From NCBI RefSeq assembly GCF_037176765.1, contig NC_090021.1:148931074-148995073 (forward strand): a DNA stretch of 64,000 nucleotides, written 5' to 3'. The position numbers and the translations under genes were made by a program. Each line of letters begins with the position of its first letter. Position 1 is the stretch's first letter. The DNA comes from Anolis sagrei (lineage: Eukaryota > Chordata > Lepidosauria > Squamata > Anolidae). Positions 47,001 through 62,000 of the stretch are shown piece after piece. The notes below the pieces were generated by a model that saw only the letters and a program-made list of their open reading frames with translations, did no database searches and had not been told where the DNA came from.

Positions 47001-50000
47001 TATATGTATACATTATATAATGTATATATGTAGATATTTCAAATATTGGGTATTCATTCCTGATCTACACTTGAATATTATGATTTGTTCTACACTGGAT
47101 AGAAGTTGGAAATGGGCACCTGTTTCAGAGTGGATGTGCATTATAATATCATTTGACTAGAATAGGAGTTTTCAAACAGTGCTCTGCAGAGTCCTTGGGG
47201 CTCTGCGAAGCACAGTTAGGGGCTCCACGGGGCCCCATGCTCCCCCTCCCCGCTCCCCAATGCATTTGTGGCTCATGGCCTAACAAGCCCCAGCCTGGCA
47301 AGCCCTGTCCTGGGGAGCCCCTCTTCTGTGGCCTACATGGCCTCCCCAAAGCACACGACCTGGGGAGCCCCGTTGCAGCAGCCATTGCCTAGCATGGCAG
47401 TATGGGGTATAACTGAATGGCACCTGGGGCTGCTCTTCTTGGTGTTGTTTTTGTTGTTATTATAAAAAAAGCTGGGAGGCCATCTGCTGGGGGTGCTTTG
47501 ATTGTGTTTTTAGTGCGTGGTAAAAGGGCTGGGCTGGATGGCCTGTGGTGTTTCTATTCTGCTTCTTCTTCTTCTTCTTCTTCTTCTTCTTCTTCTTCTT
47601 CTTCTATTCTTCTATTCTTCTTCTTCTTCTTATTATTATTATTATTATTATTATTATTTGATACATAACAAGATTAGTACACAGCAAACAGGATCACTAT
47701 GCTTATTATTAGTATTAGTATTATTATTATTATTGTTTGACCAGGTGGCCAATTGTTGGAGTGCTTTGATTGTGTTTTTCCTGCATGGCAAAAAAGGGAC
47801 TGTACTAGATGACCTCTGGGGTTTCTGCTGTTGCTTTTGTTGTGGTGTTGTTATTATTATAAAGGCCACATAGCCAACTGTTGGGGTACTTTGATTGTGC
47901 TTTTCCTATATGGCAGAAGGAGGTTGGACTGAATGGCTCCGGGGGTCTTCCAGTGAAAAACTGTTAAGTTTATATTGGTTAAAATTGTTCTTCATTTTAA
48001 ATATTGTATTTATTTTGTTTTTTGCACTGTGTGATTTAGTTCACATAAACATCCATCTGCCACTGGCCCAGTCCATGCCTGTGAGATGTGTGTGTGTGTG
48101 CGCGCAAATACATACATATACAGACATGCATACACACATTATATATAATATACAAACATTATATAGAATACTAACTGTCCCCTGCCACGCGTTGCTGTGG
48201 CCCAGTCTGTTGATCTGGAAAATAAAATAATGGTTTTTAATATATGTAATTTTTTTATGCTTGTGGGTAAACAGTATTTCTTGCTGTTTCTTTGTCAGTG
48301 TTGATGTGGAGATTGTCTGGTTTGCCCACCCTGGAACATGCAAGATATCATTGTCCTTCTTTAAGGGTTCCTTTCAAGTCTATGATACTATATCTGTGTG
48401 TGTATGAATTATATCTATCTATCTATATCTATGGCTGGATGGCTATTTGTCAGGAGGACTTTGATTATGTTTTCTTGCCCTGATGAAGGGAGTTGGCATT
48501 GGATGGCCTTAAGTATTTTCTGTTGGTCATGGGGGTTCAGTGTGGGAAGTTTGTCCTGAGTCTGTCGTTCGTGGGGTTCAGAACGCTCTTTGATTGTAAG
48601 TGAACTGTGAATCCCAGTGACTACAACTCCCAAATGTCAAGGTCTATTTCCCCCAAACTCCATCTGTGTTCATATTTGGGCATACTGAGTGCTTGTGCCA
48701 AGTTTGGTCCAGATCCATCATTGTTTCAGTGCACGGTGAGATTTTATAAAAAAATAAGCAACCTATTATGATCAAGAAACTGGCTGCTTTTACCAGAAGA
48801 CCATAACTTTTTTGTAACTTGCAGAACAGTTATGTGTGTTTTACCTGCAAAGCAACTTGAAAGAAAAAGAAAAAGAACATATTTGGTGTATTGTCGAAGG
48901 CTTTCATGGCCGGAATCACTGAGTTGTTGTAGGTTTTTCCGGGCTATATGGCCATGTTCTAGAGGCATTTTCTCCTGACGTTTCGCCTGCATCTATGGCA
49001 ACATATTTGGTACTCCTCATAAGGGATTTTTTTTACAGATAATATATATTGAATAATTTTGAATTTTACTGAAATGTGGATAAAAGTTAATTGTTTAATT
49101 CCATTGCATTTTTAAAAAATCTATATACAAAGTCTTTTTAGAAGTTGTGAATGTTGTTGACGATCATCATAATTGATCATTACCATCATCATCTCTTTCT
49201 GCCTAGTGGAGTTTTTATTACCAAGTACAGATGAGTGGTAAAGTGTTGGAGAAAAGGATGGTGCTCTGCCTGTACAGGTGTGTGTATTTGCTCTTACAAC
49301 TGCAAAACAAAACCAGGAAGCTTGTTGAGTTATGACTTGAACTTTGCTCATTGCAGTAACTTGGTTTAAAACTTCCTTCGGCGCATGTAAATATGCATAC
49401 ATACCTGGGTGTGTTAAAGCAAACATGTCTTTAGAACTAGTAAGTTCTTTACGTTCCTTGTTAAAGTGGGGAAAATTTTTGTGTGTGTGATCATTGTTAG
49501 AGTCTGGTGAAATAATTGTGGTTCAGTGTATTTTGATTTATATAATTATTTAGCAATTTGTGCTATTGTGCCTGAAGCAGTGCTTGTAAAATACTGTATA
49601 TGGCATTTCAGATGTGGGGGTTCATTTTCTTTATATGTTTCAATTCAGATACTGCTTTTCAAACATTTAAATAGACTTTATGAATGCACCAGGGTGAATT
49701 CATTTAAATGTAAGCATCGGGGAGTAGTGCTTGTGGTGTAGTTTTTTGTCTCTGTTCAAAACGTTTGCAGTGTGTATATCATATTTACTTGTTTCTATAC
49801 TGAGAAAGCAAAACAGATTTTAGTTGGCAATGTTGCACATTTTTTCTAGTGTGAGATGATCATATTTAGTTGGCTGTCCTTCCAGATGTTGATACGTTTA
49901 CCGTCACTGCAAATGTTCTTACATGTGATTTGTCATGCTTTTCCTAAAATGTAAGAAATTCAATGTTTTCAAATAAAATCTCTCATGTAGTCATGGTTTA

Positions 50001-53000
50001 AATGATTACAGGCTTAGATGTTTAAACAAATGTTATGAAGCATTAAAAGACCAATTTCTTGGTTGTTTTTTATAGTGATTAAGTACTTAGCTTTTTTTTA
50101 AAAAAATAGTGTTATGCCCAGCTAATATCATTGTGAATCCTGACTTCGAAACCATCATTTCCTAGTCTGGAGTTTTAAGTCCTTCCTGCAATCCAAGATT
50201 GCAGGTCATGGTTAGCTCTTCTACAACATCTTCTATCCTTCCTCTTATTTCTATATTAGAGTGATTTTGGATTCTACCTTTTTTCTTTTCTTCCATACAA
50301 TTGAATGGCTCTACACAATCCTATAACTCTGTTGTTTCTTCTAATTTTGTTTTTCCTCTCTGCTTCTAGATGTGAGTTTACATGGCTCACTTGCTGTGAC
50401 TTTCCCTCTCAATTAAAAAGTCCTGATTTCAGTTCTCAAACAATTGTTAGCATTTAAAAATATTTTTTTGTTTACAAAAGGTCTGTGAAGTACAACTCCC
50501 TAGGAAAAATGTTCCAGAGCCTATATTTCAGTATTATCCTTAGCTTATATCTATTTTAATATTGATCTTCTATATTGGTGTAGCTATGTTGAATTTTAAT
50601 TTATAAGGCAGCAGTTGGAGATGCTGTTAACTGAGCTTGGAGTCTCTGGCTCTGCACACAAAATGTGTGATTTACCTTGTATCTTTGTATACCACATTTC
50701 TTTGAGTGGGAGTGGTGGATGTTCCTACTGTCGAATGTACTCTATGAATACACTCAGTTTTAAAACTGGAATACTTCCTCCCTTCCCTGCCATTAAGAGT
50801 AGCTCTATATAATCCAGTATTGTTTAAAGAAGCCCACAGCACCATGTTTAGCTCTAGAACCATGGTTCCAACCTGCGGTCCCCAGGTGTTTTTACCTCCA
50901 ACTCCTAGAAATCCTAACAGCTGGTAAACTGGTTGGGATTTCTGGGAGATGTAGGCCAAAACATCTGGGGACCCACAGGTTGAGAACCTTTGCTCTAGAA
51001 GCTTGTGAATGTTTTTTTTTAAACCTAGTCAAAGTGCCATATTTTCCTTATTACCTGAAATAATATTTAATATCCTGTATTTTTTTCATAAATCTTAATA
51101 TAAACACATGGAAAATAAATAAATGCTATTATTCTAAACATTAAATAAATCATTCAAAATATTATTTTGCTATCCCAATAGTATTGTAGGATAATCCAAA
51201 TGTTAAGTAAATCTGTCTCAAAATTCTTGGAATATTGCACATATTCCAAACTAGGAATTAATATATTGTTAATAAGAACAAGTGTTATGAGAGATGCCTT
51301 ACAAGCCCAAAAGACTTCCCTGAACTATGGGAACCCACTGGATCACCATTAGTGAGCCACATTCTCTCAGACTCAGAGAAGAAGCAACAGCAACCCTCTC
51401 TCCCTCAAAACACCCCAACACAAAGCTTTATAGGTTGCTTCCAAGTCATAAGTTGTAAATGATACCTTCCAGAGCAGAGATCTTTATAAACCTTTTTTGT
51501 TTAATTCAGCTGCTTTGCTAATACTAGGTAATGGCAAATAAGCCTGTCTCTGACTTTGTTTTTATTAAGTAAGTTCAAGTTGTCAGGTAGCTAGTGGGAA
51601 TTTGGGTGGTCTATTTATTGAATTGTATTCATTTTGATTTGTCAAATCCAGAGTAGATCTATGGAATGTATGAAAAGACAGTCAACAAATCCCATTTATT
51701 TCCATCAATCTAGTTAAGTTGGACTAATGTAAGATTTAACCCTTTCTAACATTGCTGTTTTAGAATATTTTTTCAAGAATTTGTCTGTAGCTCTGTATGA
51801 AAGTATTTTTCTCTGGTGCATGTCTTTGGTATAGATCGTTTAATTTCCCTTGTTTTGTTTTCACCAGGAAGTTCAGAAAGAGACAGAAAGTAAAGATGAC
51901 GATTTGCCAGTCAAGAGGGAAAGGCATGGAAATGTAGCCAACCTTGTTCAACGCATGAGCACTTATGGCCTTCCAGCAGGAGCATTTCAACCTCATTCCC
52001 AGGGCAAAGGCCTCAAGAGGAGTAAGTTGTTTAATGACTAGACTAGAATATTCCCTTGTTGTTATCTCTTCTAGTGTTTTGGGTTTTTTTTTGTTTGTTT
52101 GTTTTTTTATTTATTTATTTTTTGGCATGGGAGTAGACTTCTTGGTGTGTGCATAGAACATGTAGTACTATACATTTTAATTCATTTTTAGCTATAAATG
52201 AGAAATAAGTATGAAAACAATCATTAATTTTTAAAAAATCTCAAGGAACTTTTATCCTAACTTTTAGGAAAGTAAAACTAAAATTCTTGTAACTTGCATA
52301 GCCATTTTGTGATGTTTTTGAGTAGTAATGAAAATCAACAGGGATCAGTAAAAGAGAATTGTGCATAATAGATGCAATTCTAAATGTGTTTATATGTAGT
52401 TTTAAATAATGGCTGCAGAAAGAACAAATTGTAGATGGAAAAAAACACATTATCTTGTCAGATCTTGAAATTTCCGTAGTAGAAGTGTGCTCAGTAATTC
52501 TGATGTTATGGCAGGGTAGTTGAAATGAAATTGTTTTGAGCACATTAAATTGGCAGATAGACTTTTAAATCTGTTTTCAATATTAGTGGCACCAGATTGT
52601 GTCAGATCAGGGAATGATAAAATATGACAGAAAGATAACCTGTACTTGTACATGTTTACCCCTTTTTATGCTAGTTACATTCACTGTAGGCTAGCATCAG
52701 TACTGTGGCAGTTGATAAAGGACACATCAGTAGCAGAACCTGCATGAGCAATAACACTATGTAACAACATTTGAAAAATGTTCTGTTCCTGGTTTGAAAG
52801 TGTTTTTTCCTGTTTAATTATTTCATTTTTGTGACTGCCACAAACTATGTTGAATTGATTGAAACTATGAGATATTCATTGCAAAACTACAGTAAAATAA
52901 AGTTACATGAAGTTTTTGCAGTTTAATAAACTTTTCCCATGTTTTTATGATAGAACCAATTGAGAAATGACATTTATAACCCAGGAACAAAAAACATGTT

Positions 53001-56000
53001 AAATAGTGTAATAGAAATCAACCCAAATGATCTAGGTGTCACAACTAATTTTAGAAAATATCTTTGGAAATAAAGTCAGCTTGAGGTTGTTGAAGTACTC
53101 CGATTTCTACCATAAAAACTATTTTGATTTCTTTCATATGAGTTTCCGCTCTGCGCCTGTTGTGCCAATATGTGGATTTTTGTGTGAACTTTCCACATGT
53201 ATACAGTTTTGTATAATACTCCTATTGACAAAACTTTGTAGCTTTTCCATATGCTTGGGAATTTCTGCTGATTCATTTGTAAATTATTGAGTGACTTAAT
53301 TGTATCCTTACTGAGTGTTTTTGATTTTAATGTGCTAGAGACTATACTATACTATAAAAAATTAAGATGGATGGGATGAAAGGTGTTTTGTGTCCTCTTT
53401 AAGACTAAACTATTTACTGTAACATGACATTTTATGGATCACAATCCAGACTTGTCCATTAGTTTATAGAAGCCAGGATGTTTATGCTCTACAAACCCTT
53501 GGTGTGTTAATGATGATTTTTCCTGTGTCCCATTTCATGCCTCCCTGCACACCTCTTGAGTACCATAAACCATAGATTGTAATCCTCAAAAGCTCATGCT
53601 AAAATAAGTCTTCTTAACCTTAAAGACACCACAAGTCCCTTCTGCGAGACACAAGATTCAATTCTCATGCTATAGAGGGAAAATCAATAAATAAATATCT
53701 CCTTTAAATATATGTATAAAACACCCCCTGGTAAACTTTACTTTTGACCCTCACTTTTTCTACTCTCAACAGGATCAAAGAAACGGCAGTGTAAAGTTAT
53801 GTTTGAGTATATTCCTCAGAATGAAGATGAGTTGGAGCTGAAGCTGGGAGACATTATAGACATTCATGAAGAGGTAAATAATTTTACAGTATTTAGGGTA
53901 AAAAATAAAATGGATTCCCACAGAAATAAACCACTGATTTGTAAATCTTGAATACAAATATTCTAATATTTCAAAATATTGAATTTCATTATATTAGGTT
54001 TTATTAATTAGAAGTTTGCATGTCTATGTACCTGCAAGTCACCTATTAATTTATGGGTATCCTCTTAATGCCATGGGGTTTTCCTATAACTTAAAAACAC
54101 TTGTTATCTGTTGGCAGTTGTATGAATCCTTCAAATAAGCTCAATTTGTACTGGAATAAAACCTGAGCCTTTTAGTGACTTTTCTTATCTGGAGGGCACA
54201 TAGGAGAAAGCAAACTCCCTCTTGTGGTTACAAAAATATTTCAATATAAATATTAAAAATGAAGTATCAGAACATTTGAAATGAAGATGTCTAAAGGTGA
54301 AAAAACACAGGATGTAGGGAGAAAAGTGAATATTGTAAATATATTCAGTGAAAATGTAAGGAAACTATATTAGAAAAAGAGAAATGGACAGTCTACTTAA
54401 TCAACTGAGTAAAACTGACTGAGACGAGGGTAGAACTTCCTCACTGTATGTATGAGAATTTCCAATACTATCAGGAAAGACATTGGCACACATTAATCAT
54501 TGTATCATCAGATATTCTGAATATGTGGCCCAGTGCAGGAGGAAATTATGTCTGATTCATTTCAGTGTTGAAAAAAAATAGCAGGTTGGTAAATTCCACT
54601 TTTACAAGCTGTGGATCCTTGTGGATCACTACCATAAGATTGAAATGGGATTGTCATGAAAATGTTTTTGTCTACTTTTTCATTTCTGGAAGCTTATGTT
54701 ATAGTACAGGGTTTATGAGCAACTGATTTGGTGATTTACTAATCCTGTATCCCCATCACAGGTGGAAGAAGGCTGGTGGAGTGGAACACTAAATGGCAAA
54801 TCAGGCTTATTTCCTTCTAACTTTGTAAAAGAGTTGGAGGTAAAAGATGATGGAGAAACACATGAAGTCCTGGATGATTCAGGTAGTTTTGCTGTATTTC
54901 TGAACAGATATTGTGCAGTTAAATACAAACTGAGCATCTCTTACTTGGAATTCCAAAATTCACAATACTTCAAAATCCAAAAATAACTACCTGGGATGCA
55001 GAGACATTGGTATTTTTTGCTTTCTGTAGTTCAGTTTATGCAAACTTTGTTTCATGTACAAAACTGTCAAAATATTGTGTATACAATGAACTTCAAGAAA
55101 TTTGTATAAGATGTATATGAAACATTTTCAAAGTACCTTAAATTTGTACATATATAAGGTACAAATATAGTAAAGGTAAAGGTTTTCCCCTGACATTAAG
55201 TCCAGTCATGTCCAACTCTGGGGTTGGTGCTCGTCTCAATTTCTAAGCCGAAGTTGTCCATAGCACCTCCAAGGTCATGTGGCCAGCATGACTGTATGGA
55301 GCACAAATATACACAAATATAGATATTGCAAAATATGGAACACTTCCAATCTCAAGCATTTTGAATAAAGAATACTTAGCATGGATGGCCAACAATCAAA
55401 TAGTATGGAAGTACTTAATCTAAAGGAGATGTCTAGACTTAATTTGCAAATATTTAAGGGATAAAAACTCAGTTTCATATATTTTTGAAGGCTTTCTTGG
55501 CCAGACTCACTGGTTTCTGGGCTGTTTGGCTGTGCTCTAGCAGCATTTTCTCCTGACATTTTGCCTGCATCTTCAGATCCTCTGAAGTTGCCAGCCACAG
55601 ATGCAGGTGAAACATCAGGGGAAAATGCTGCTAGAACATGGTCATATAGCCCAGAAGCCACACAACACTCCAAAAACACTGTGAGTTTCTGGCTTACTTA
55701 TTTAATGTAATGATCCATCTTTCTGCCAAAAAAGGCTGTTATTAACACTTGAATGTCTAATCCAATACCCTAAATTTAAATCTTGTTTAAACAATATAGA
55801 AACATATTAATTAAAAACACAGCTATAGCAGACATGACAAGTACTCCAACACATTGGCTTCTTCAGCAGTAGCCCAACGAACATGCCAAATGCTTCAGGG
55901 AGTAAAAATGTGTCTTTTTCCTGGCAGAAGTACATTAAAGAAGCAGCTGAGAGTCTGGCAGTAGCCAGCTAGAAGGCCTTCCCTCTCTTCCCCTGCCGAA

Positions 56001-59000
56001 TGCATCTTGGCAGGACCAACAAAAGTACTTTCCCTAAAGATCTTAAGACCAGGAAGGTTAGGATGGGTGACTACAGTCATTCAAACAGCCTGTCTTAAGA
56101 CTTATATAGCAGTTAATCATAAAGCAATAAACTAAATCACACTTTAAATTATGGCTAGAAGGAACCATAATTTGTTGCTATATGAAATTACTTTCTTCCT
56201 GTAGCTAAACCAAGCATTGCGGAAAGCCATACAACTTTAAACACTTTTAAAGATGGCAAATATAACAATTATCTAAATAGCCTATAACTAAGGTATGTTC
56301 CACTGTGGTAAGATTGAACTGATTACAGCTGGTGCAGTGGCCTCACCTATGCAAGTGAGTGCATAGATGAGGCCACTTTCGTCACTGAACTCTGGGTCTC
56401 TGATTCCAAAAGTTATTTCGGCTGGAGTTCTTTTGGCTCATATTGAGTCTCTATTTTCTGATCTGCATTTCAACCAACTATTTTTAACTTGTATGGATTA
56501 TGTGATTATTGAACTTCATCTAATCCAATGCCAACCCCATCCACTGATCTAAAATAAAAGCAGCTTATTTGGATTTAGATAAAAAAGAAATATAACTAGT
56601 ATGTTGCCAGAAAACTCCTCGAACTAAGTCCTAAAACTCCAGGCAGACTTTACTAGAAAATTCAAGTGCATATTAAAATAGCATGAAGAACAAGACAGAG
56701 CCCTGCAGGACGGCACACGGCCAGGTGTGAATGAGCAGTTCTTCAATATGCCACACTTTTAATCTCCCATCTAAGGAAGAACAGAGCCAAAATAAACCAG
56801 TTCCTCCAAAGTACCAGGATAGTGTGGTTGAAATTATTTGAAGCCATCATGAATTCCAGCACAACCAACTAAATACACTCTCTTTGCCCAGTTAGTGCCT
56901 GCGGTATAGAACATGAGATAAGGTAGCCAACACAGATTGAACCCACAATCAAACCTGAAGGCAAAGTGAAGTGAACCTATTATTCCTTAATAATTTGTTT
57001 GATAGTCCTAGGCAGCACTATTTATTTATCATGTCAGTGGCAGACCAAACAGTTGCATTGCATTTTTTTAACAAATAAACAAACGAAACACAAAGTTTGC
57101 AAGCTTGGTAGTTGATTAAATGTCCTTTGACCAGTAGCTGGCCACTTGGAGTGCCTCTGGTGTTGCCGCAAGAAGATCCTCCATTGTGCATGTGGCAGGG
57201 CTCAGGTTGCATTGCAGCAGGTGGTCTGTAGTTTGCTCTTCTCCACACTCGCATGTCGAGGATTCCGCTTTGTAGCCCCATTTCTTAAGATTGGCTCTGC
57301 ATCTCGTGGTACCAGAGCGCAGTCTGTTCAGCACCTTCTAAGTCGCCCAGTTTTCTGTGTGCCCAGTGGGGAGTCTCTCATTTGGTATCAGCAGCACTGA
57401 TTCTTTTCTAATGCAAAAAGCCTGAAGAGATGTTAGTGATCACTGCTTTCGGAGTAATAAAATCAGGAGCAGAGAACCTTGAGCCTTTTAGCCCAGTACA
57501 GATCTTCAAACTTCTGCACTTTCCTCAGACTATGCCTTTCACCAATCCAACTTTGGGTTATTGATATTATTTAAGGCATCCCATCCTGTACCAAATTACA
57601 AAGTTGACAAAGGTAACTTTGTACATGTTAGGAAAAAAGAATGCTTGCTAGGATAAAAGTAGGCAGGACTGTGTACTTGTATGTTTGCAATGAATCCTAG
57701 GACAAAGCTATAGTTTACCACACCCAGACGTTTACCTTCGGCTGAGACATACCAGTAATAATAATAATCTTGGAAATAAAAGCTACAGTAGCTCTTTTTT
57801 AAATTATGCAAGCAGTAATGTGTTGTCGAAGGCTTTCATGGCTGGAATCACTATGTTGCTGTGAGTTTTCCGGGCTGTATGGCCATGTTCCAGAAGCATT
57901 CCCTCCTGACGTTTCACCCACATCTATGGCAGGCATCCTCAGAGGAGTGCCTTGATTTTGAAGATCTCTTGGAGCTAGTCAGTACAAAATAGCTGGCTCA
58001 AAGTATTCCATCAAGAGTAGCAAACCTTCTCCCCCTCCCACCCACCATTATCTTCTCCCAGCATTTCTTCTCTTCCTGTTTTTCTATGAAAGAATGATAC
58101 CCCTTGCTACCACCTCCTATCTTTCCCCCCTCATGGGGTGCCTTTACACTTTAAAATCAATGCAGTTTGGCATCACTTTAACTATCATGGCTCAGTGCTA
58201 TGGAATCATGAGAGCTGTAGTTTTATACTTCTAGCCTTTTTAAAGTAATGGATGCTGGTAGCTCATCAAACTACAACTCCCATGATTCCATAGCATTGAG
58301 CCATGGCACTTAAGATGGTGTCAGTCTGCATTAATTCTACAGTACCAATGCACCCTTTATCTAATGACACAGGTGAGTGTACTATTTTAGCAAGAGAAAT
58401 AGGAAGCATGGAATCCAACATACGTAATTATGCTGGTAAGACCTTCTGCCCAATTAGGAATAAACAGAAACTCGGCAGCACTTGGCAAGTCCAATCCACA
58501 TATTAATGTGCCCTCTCCCTTAACATGTTCTAAGACTACTTTTTTCCATCTTTCCAGAGTCAGTTTTTGCAGGCCCTCCTTCTCCTTTGACTTCACCAGG
58601 AAATGGCAGTGAGCCTGGACCTGTACCAACAGCACAACCAAAGAAAATCAGAGGAGTGGGGTTTGGCGATATTTTCAAAGATGGCTCAGTAAAACTTAAA
58701 ACAAGACTGTCCAGTAATGATTCAGAAGAGAAGAAGCAGGATAAAGTAATTTATATTTTCTTCTTGTCTAAAATGTCATATTTTTCAAAACATAACATTG
58801 GTTGTTAATAAGCAGCCAATATTTCATCCTATGTCTTCTGGTTTTATAATCAACGTAAAATAATGATTATTGTTATTTATACCCCGCCTTTCTTCTGAAA
58901 TTGTTTCTGAGCAGCAGCATTCTAACACTTTTAAAGAATGTTGTCTCACTGATAACATCACCGGTAGGAACCATCATGCAGTATTCTATTTATTGCCTGC

Positions 59001-62000
59001 ATAGAAAAAATAGCATTTTATTCAGCCCAAAAATGTGGTTGATCTTCTGAATAGTAAAACTAAGTCATTTGTTGCATACTTAATTATTATGTAAGGTAAA
59101 TACGTGTAAGAGTCACAAGCGTAGTTGCCTGTTGACAAATTTGTGTTTATATTTCTTGTGTAGCCATTACCCACGCATTCATCTGGACCAAAAGTAACAC
59201 AGTTTTCTGGTGTTATGAAATCTGAAGTGACAACAGAGTTAACAAAAGGAGAATCTGAAAACAAACAGAAAGGTATGACTATTTTATTTTGTCCCTGCAT
59301 GTTATTCTGCAGTTTTCAATATAAAACAATTTTAAAAATTCATCTTTCTTGGTTTGATTTGTATTTTTAAGAGATCCTGGTTTTTTCTCACATAGTTTCA
59401 CAGGATCTAGGGCCCCTTCTACAATGCCATATAACATTAAGATGATCTGCTTTGAACTGGATTATATGGCAATGTAGACTCATATAATCCAGTTCAAAGC
59501 AGATAATGTGGGTTATATACTTTGATCATCTGGATTAAATGGCAGTGTAGAAGGGGTCTAGAAGAGTGATTAATTGTTTCGTATTCCCTCCCTAGTGTCC
59601 TGTGAGTCATTCGCTTTCTGATGGTTCAGTGTAGGGCCCCAGCTGCACTGCTATATAAAATCTAGATTATCCAATTTGAATTTGGTTATATAGCAGTGAA
59701 CATATAATCCAGTTCAAAGCAGATAATCTGGATTATATGGCAGGGTAGAAGGGGCCTAATAGTGTTTCATGCACAAAACTATTAAAATATTGTGTATAAA
59801 GTGTATATGAAACATAATTGAATGCCTTTTTAGACTTAGGGCTCATCTCTAAGGGCCTTTCCACACAGCCATATAACCCAGAATATCAAATCAGAAAATC
59901 CCACAGTATCTGCTTTGAACAGGGTTCACACTGCCATATATTCCTGTTCAAAGGAGATATTGTGGGATTTCCTGCCTTGATATTCTGGGTTATACGGCTG
60001 TGTGGAAGAGCCCTAAGCTATCTCATTTATATATATGCATATATAGGATACCCAACCTGTAATATGAAAACAAACTATTTCACCTTATGAGAAGTACTCA
60101 GACTTCTGTGTTTGATATTTCCAGGCAGTATACACATATTCTTGCACTAAGGTCCTGAATTTGTTTTGTTTCATTTCCTTTTAGACAATGCATGATTGGT
60201 CACTGTGTTACTAATACATTTTCCCCTTTGGAATTAAACGATTCGTGCATGTGGCATGTCATCATAGCAGCTCCTTCAAATTAACAATTAGTCAGCTTGC
60301 TTATCTACTATGAACCACAGTTGTCTAGCTGTTGTTACTGCTACCACTCCACTCCTGACTCCGGTGTCTTATGGGAACTGCTCTTAAATCCTGGCTTTCC
60401 TCCTAGAACTGCTCTCTTGCTTATCTGATTAAAACTCCTCTGTCTGATGGGCATATATTTTATGCTCTATACATTCCTTATCACTTTGCTTCTAACATGA
60501 GCAGCAAATCAAGTCTTCGATTTTTTTAAAAAGTTACAGTAATGTGTTTTAAATAATTTTAGATTATAATAACAGTTACGGTAATTATATTTTTTTCAAC
60601 AAGCTTTTCCCTAAATGTCTTATTGGAGATTTCTGAATAGTTGCATTCAGAAAGCATTTGAAATGTGCAGGGCATGCATAACACACATAACTTTGTCCTT
60701 TCAGCTAAGGAGTATTGCAAAGCCTTGCATGCCTATGAAGGTACCAATGAGGATGAACTTAGTTTTAAGGAAGGTGATGTTATCCAGATAATAAGTAAGG
60801 TAAGAGTCCATATTCTAATGGAACACTTTCTTCCCTTATAATGAATCAAATCAAAGTAACGCATTCATAAGTAAAATATTTGATTGGTGTCCAGTCAAGA
60901 TAGATACAGAGTCTTTAAGCTAATAAGAAATGACTATTTTAAATTCTAAATAGTACCATGTATGCCTATGGTTAACATCATGTAGAAAGTTTGATAAAAA
61001 GCATATTTGTATTGAGATTTTCTTCCATTTCTTCCTTAGAAGTTACAGAAAAATAGTAATGCTTCTTCTCTAGCGCCATCTTGTGAGCAAGTGCATGTGC
61101 GCACGTGTACACAAACACAGTTGTACAAATTATACAAGACAGGGAAGTCCAGCATGACCTGAAGTAGCGAAGATTATGAAAGGAGTTTAGTTTGTACAGA
61201 GGAGCACCTGACATCCGCCGGGAAGTAGCAGCCAATAGTGAAAGGACCAAGGCAGAGACATCTCCAGCTCATCCCCTGTTTGGGTATCAGCCAGCACGTC
61301 AACGACTTAAATCAAGACATAGCTTTCTTAGAACTACAGAGACACTCGCTGGAACACCCCAGCAAGCGAGAGTCCAAAAGTGGCAGGCCCAAACCCAGCA
61401 CCTCAATTCATGGGTGATACCAGATGAGAGACTCCCCCCTGGGCACTCAGAAGACTGGGCGACTTGGAAGGCGCTGAACAGATTGCGCTCTGGCACCACG
61501 AGATGCAGAGCCAATCTTAAGAAATGGGGCTACAGGGTGGAATCCTCGGCATGCGAGTGCGGAGAAGAACAAACCACTGACCACCTGCTGCAATGCACCC
61601 TGAGCCCTGCCACATGCACGATGGAGGACCTTCTTGCGGCAACCCCAGAGGCACTCCAAGTGGCCAGATACTGGTCAAAGGACATTTAACCAAATACCAA
61701 ATTTACAAAATCTGTGTGGTTTTTTTTTTCTTTTTTTTTCTTTTTCATTTTAATCTCTGTGTTTGTTTTGCTCTGTTAGAATTGTAAAACAATGGTTGCT
61801 GATGACACGATAAATAAATAAGAGGAGCATTTGAATATTATGGACCAAAGATACCGTATAAAGGATTCTGTACATTTTCTCATCCTTGATGAGAAATGAT
61901 TTTTAACAGAATAACCTTGAAATGGTTTTTACCTCTGAGGAATAAAAAGACCACGTGCCTTCACATCACGAAATTAATGAAAACTATGCAAGAGCCCTAT

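Larger units (their letters stand above)
47165..48030. mobile_element. Composite hAT-type element with nested repeats
   Basis: It starts AATAGGAGTTTTCAAACAGT, like a hAT end, and its right part is the inverse of the 5047-5579 interior (GTTAAGTTTATATTGGTTAA, then AATTGTTCTTCATTTTAAAT). In between are three short CR1-like tails (GGATGGCCTGTGGTG type), a (TTC)n run (47572-47603) and ATT tracts. Confidence 0.5.
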
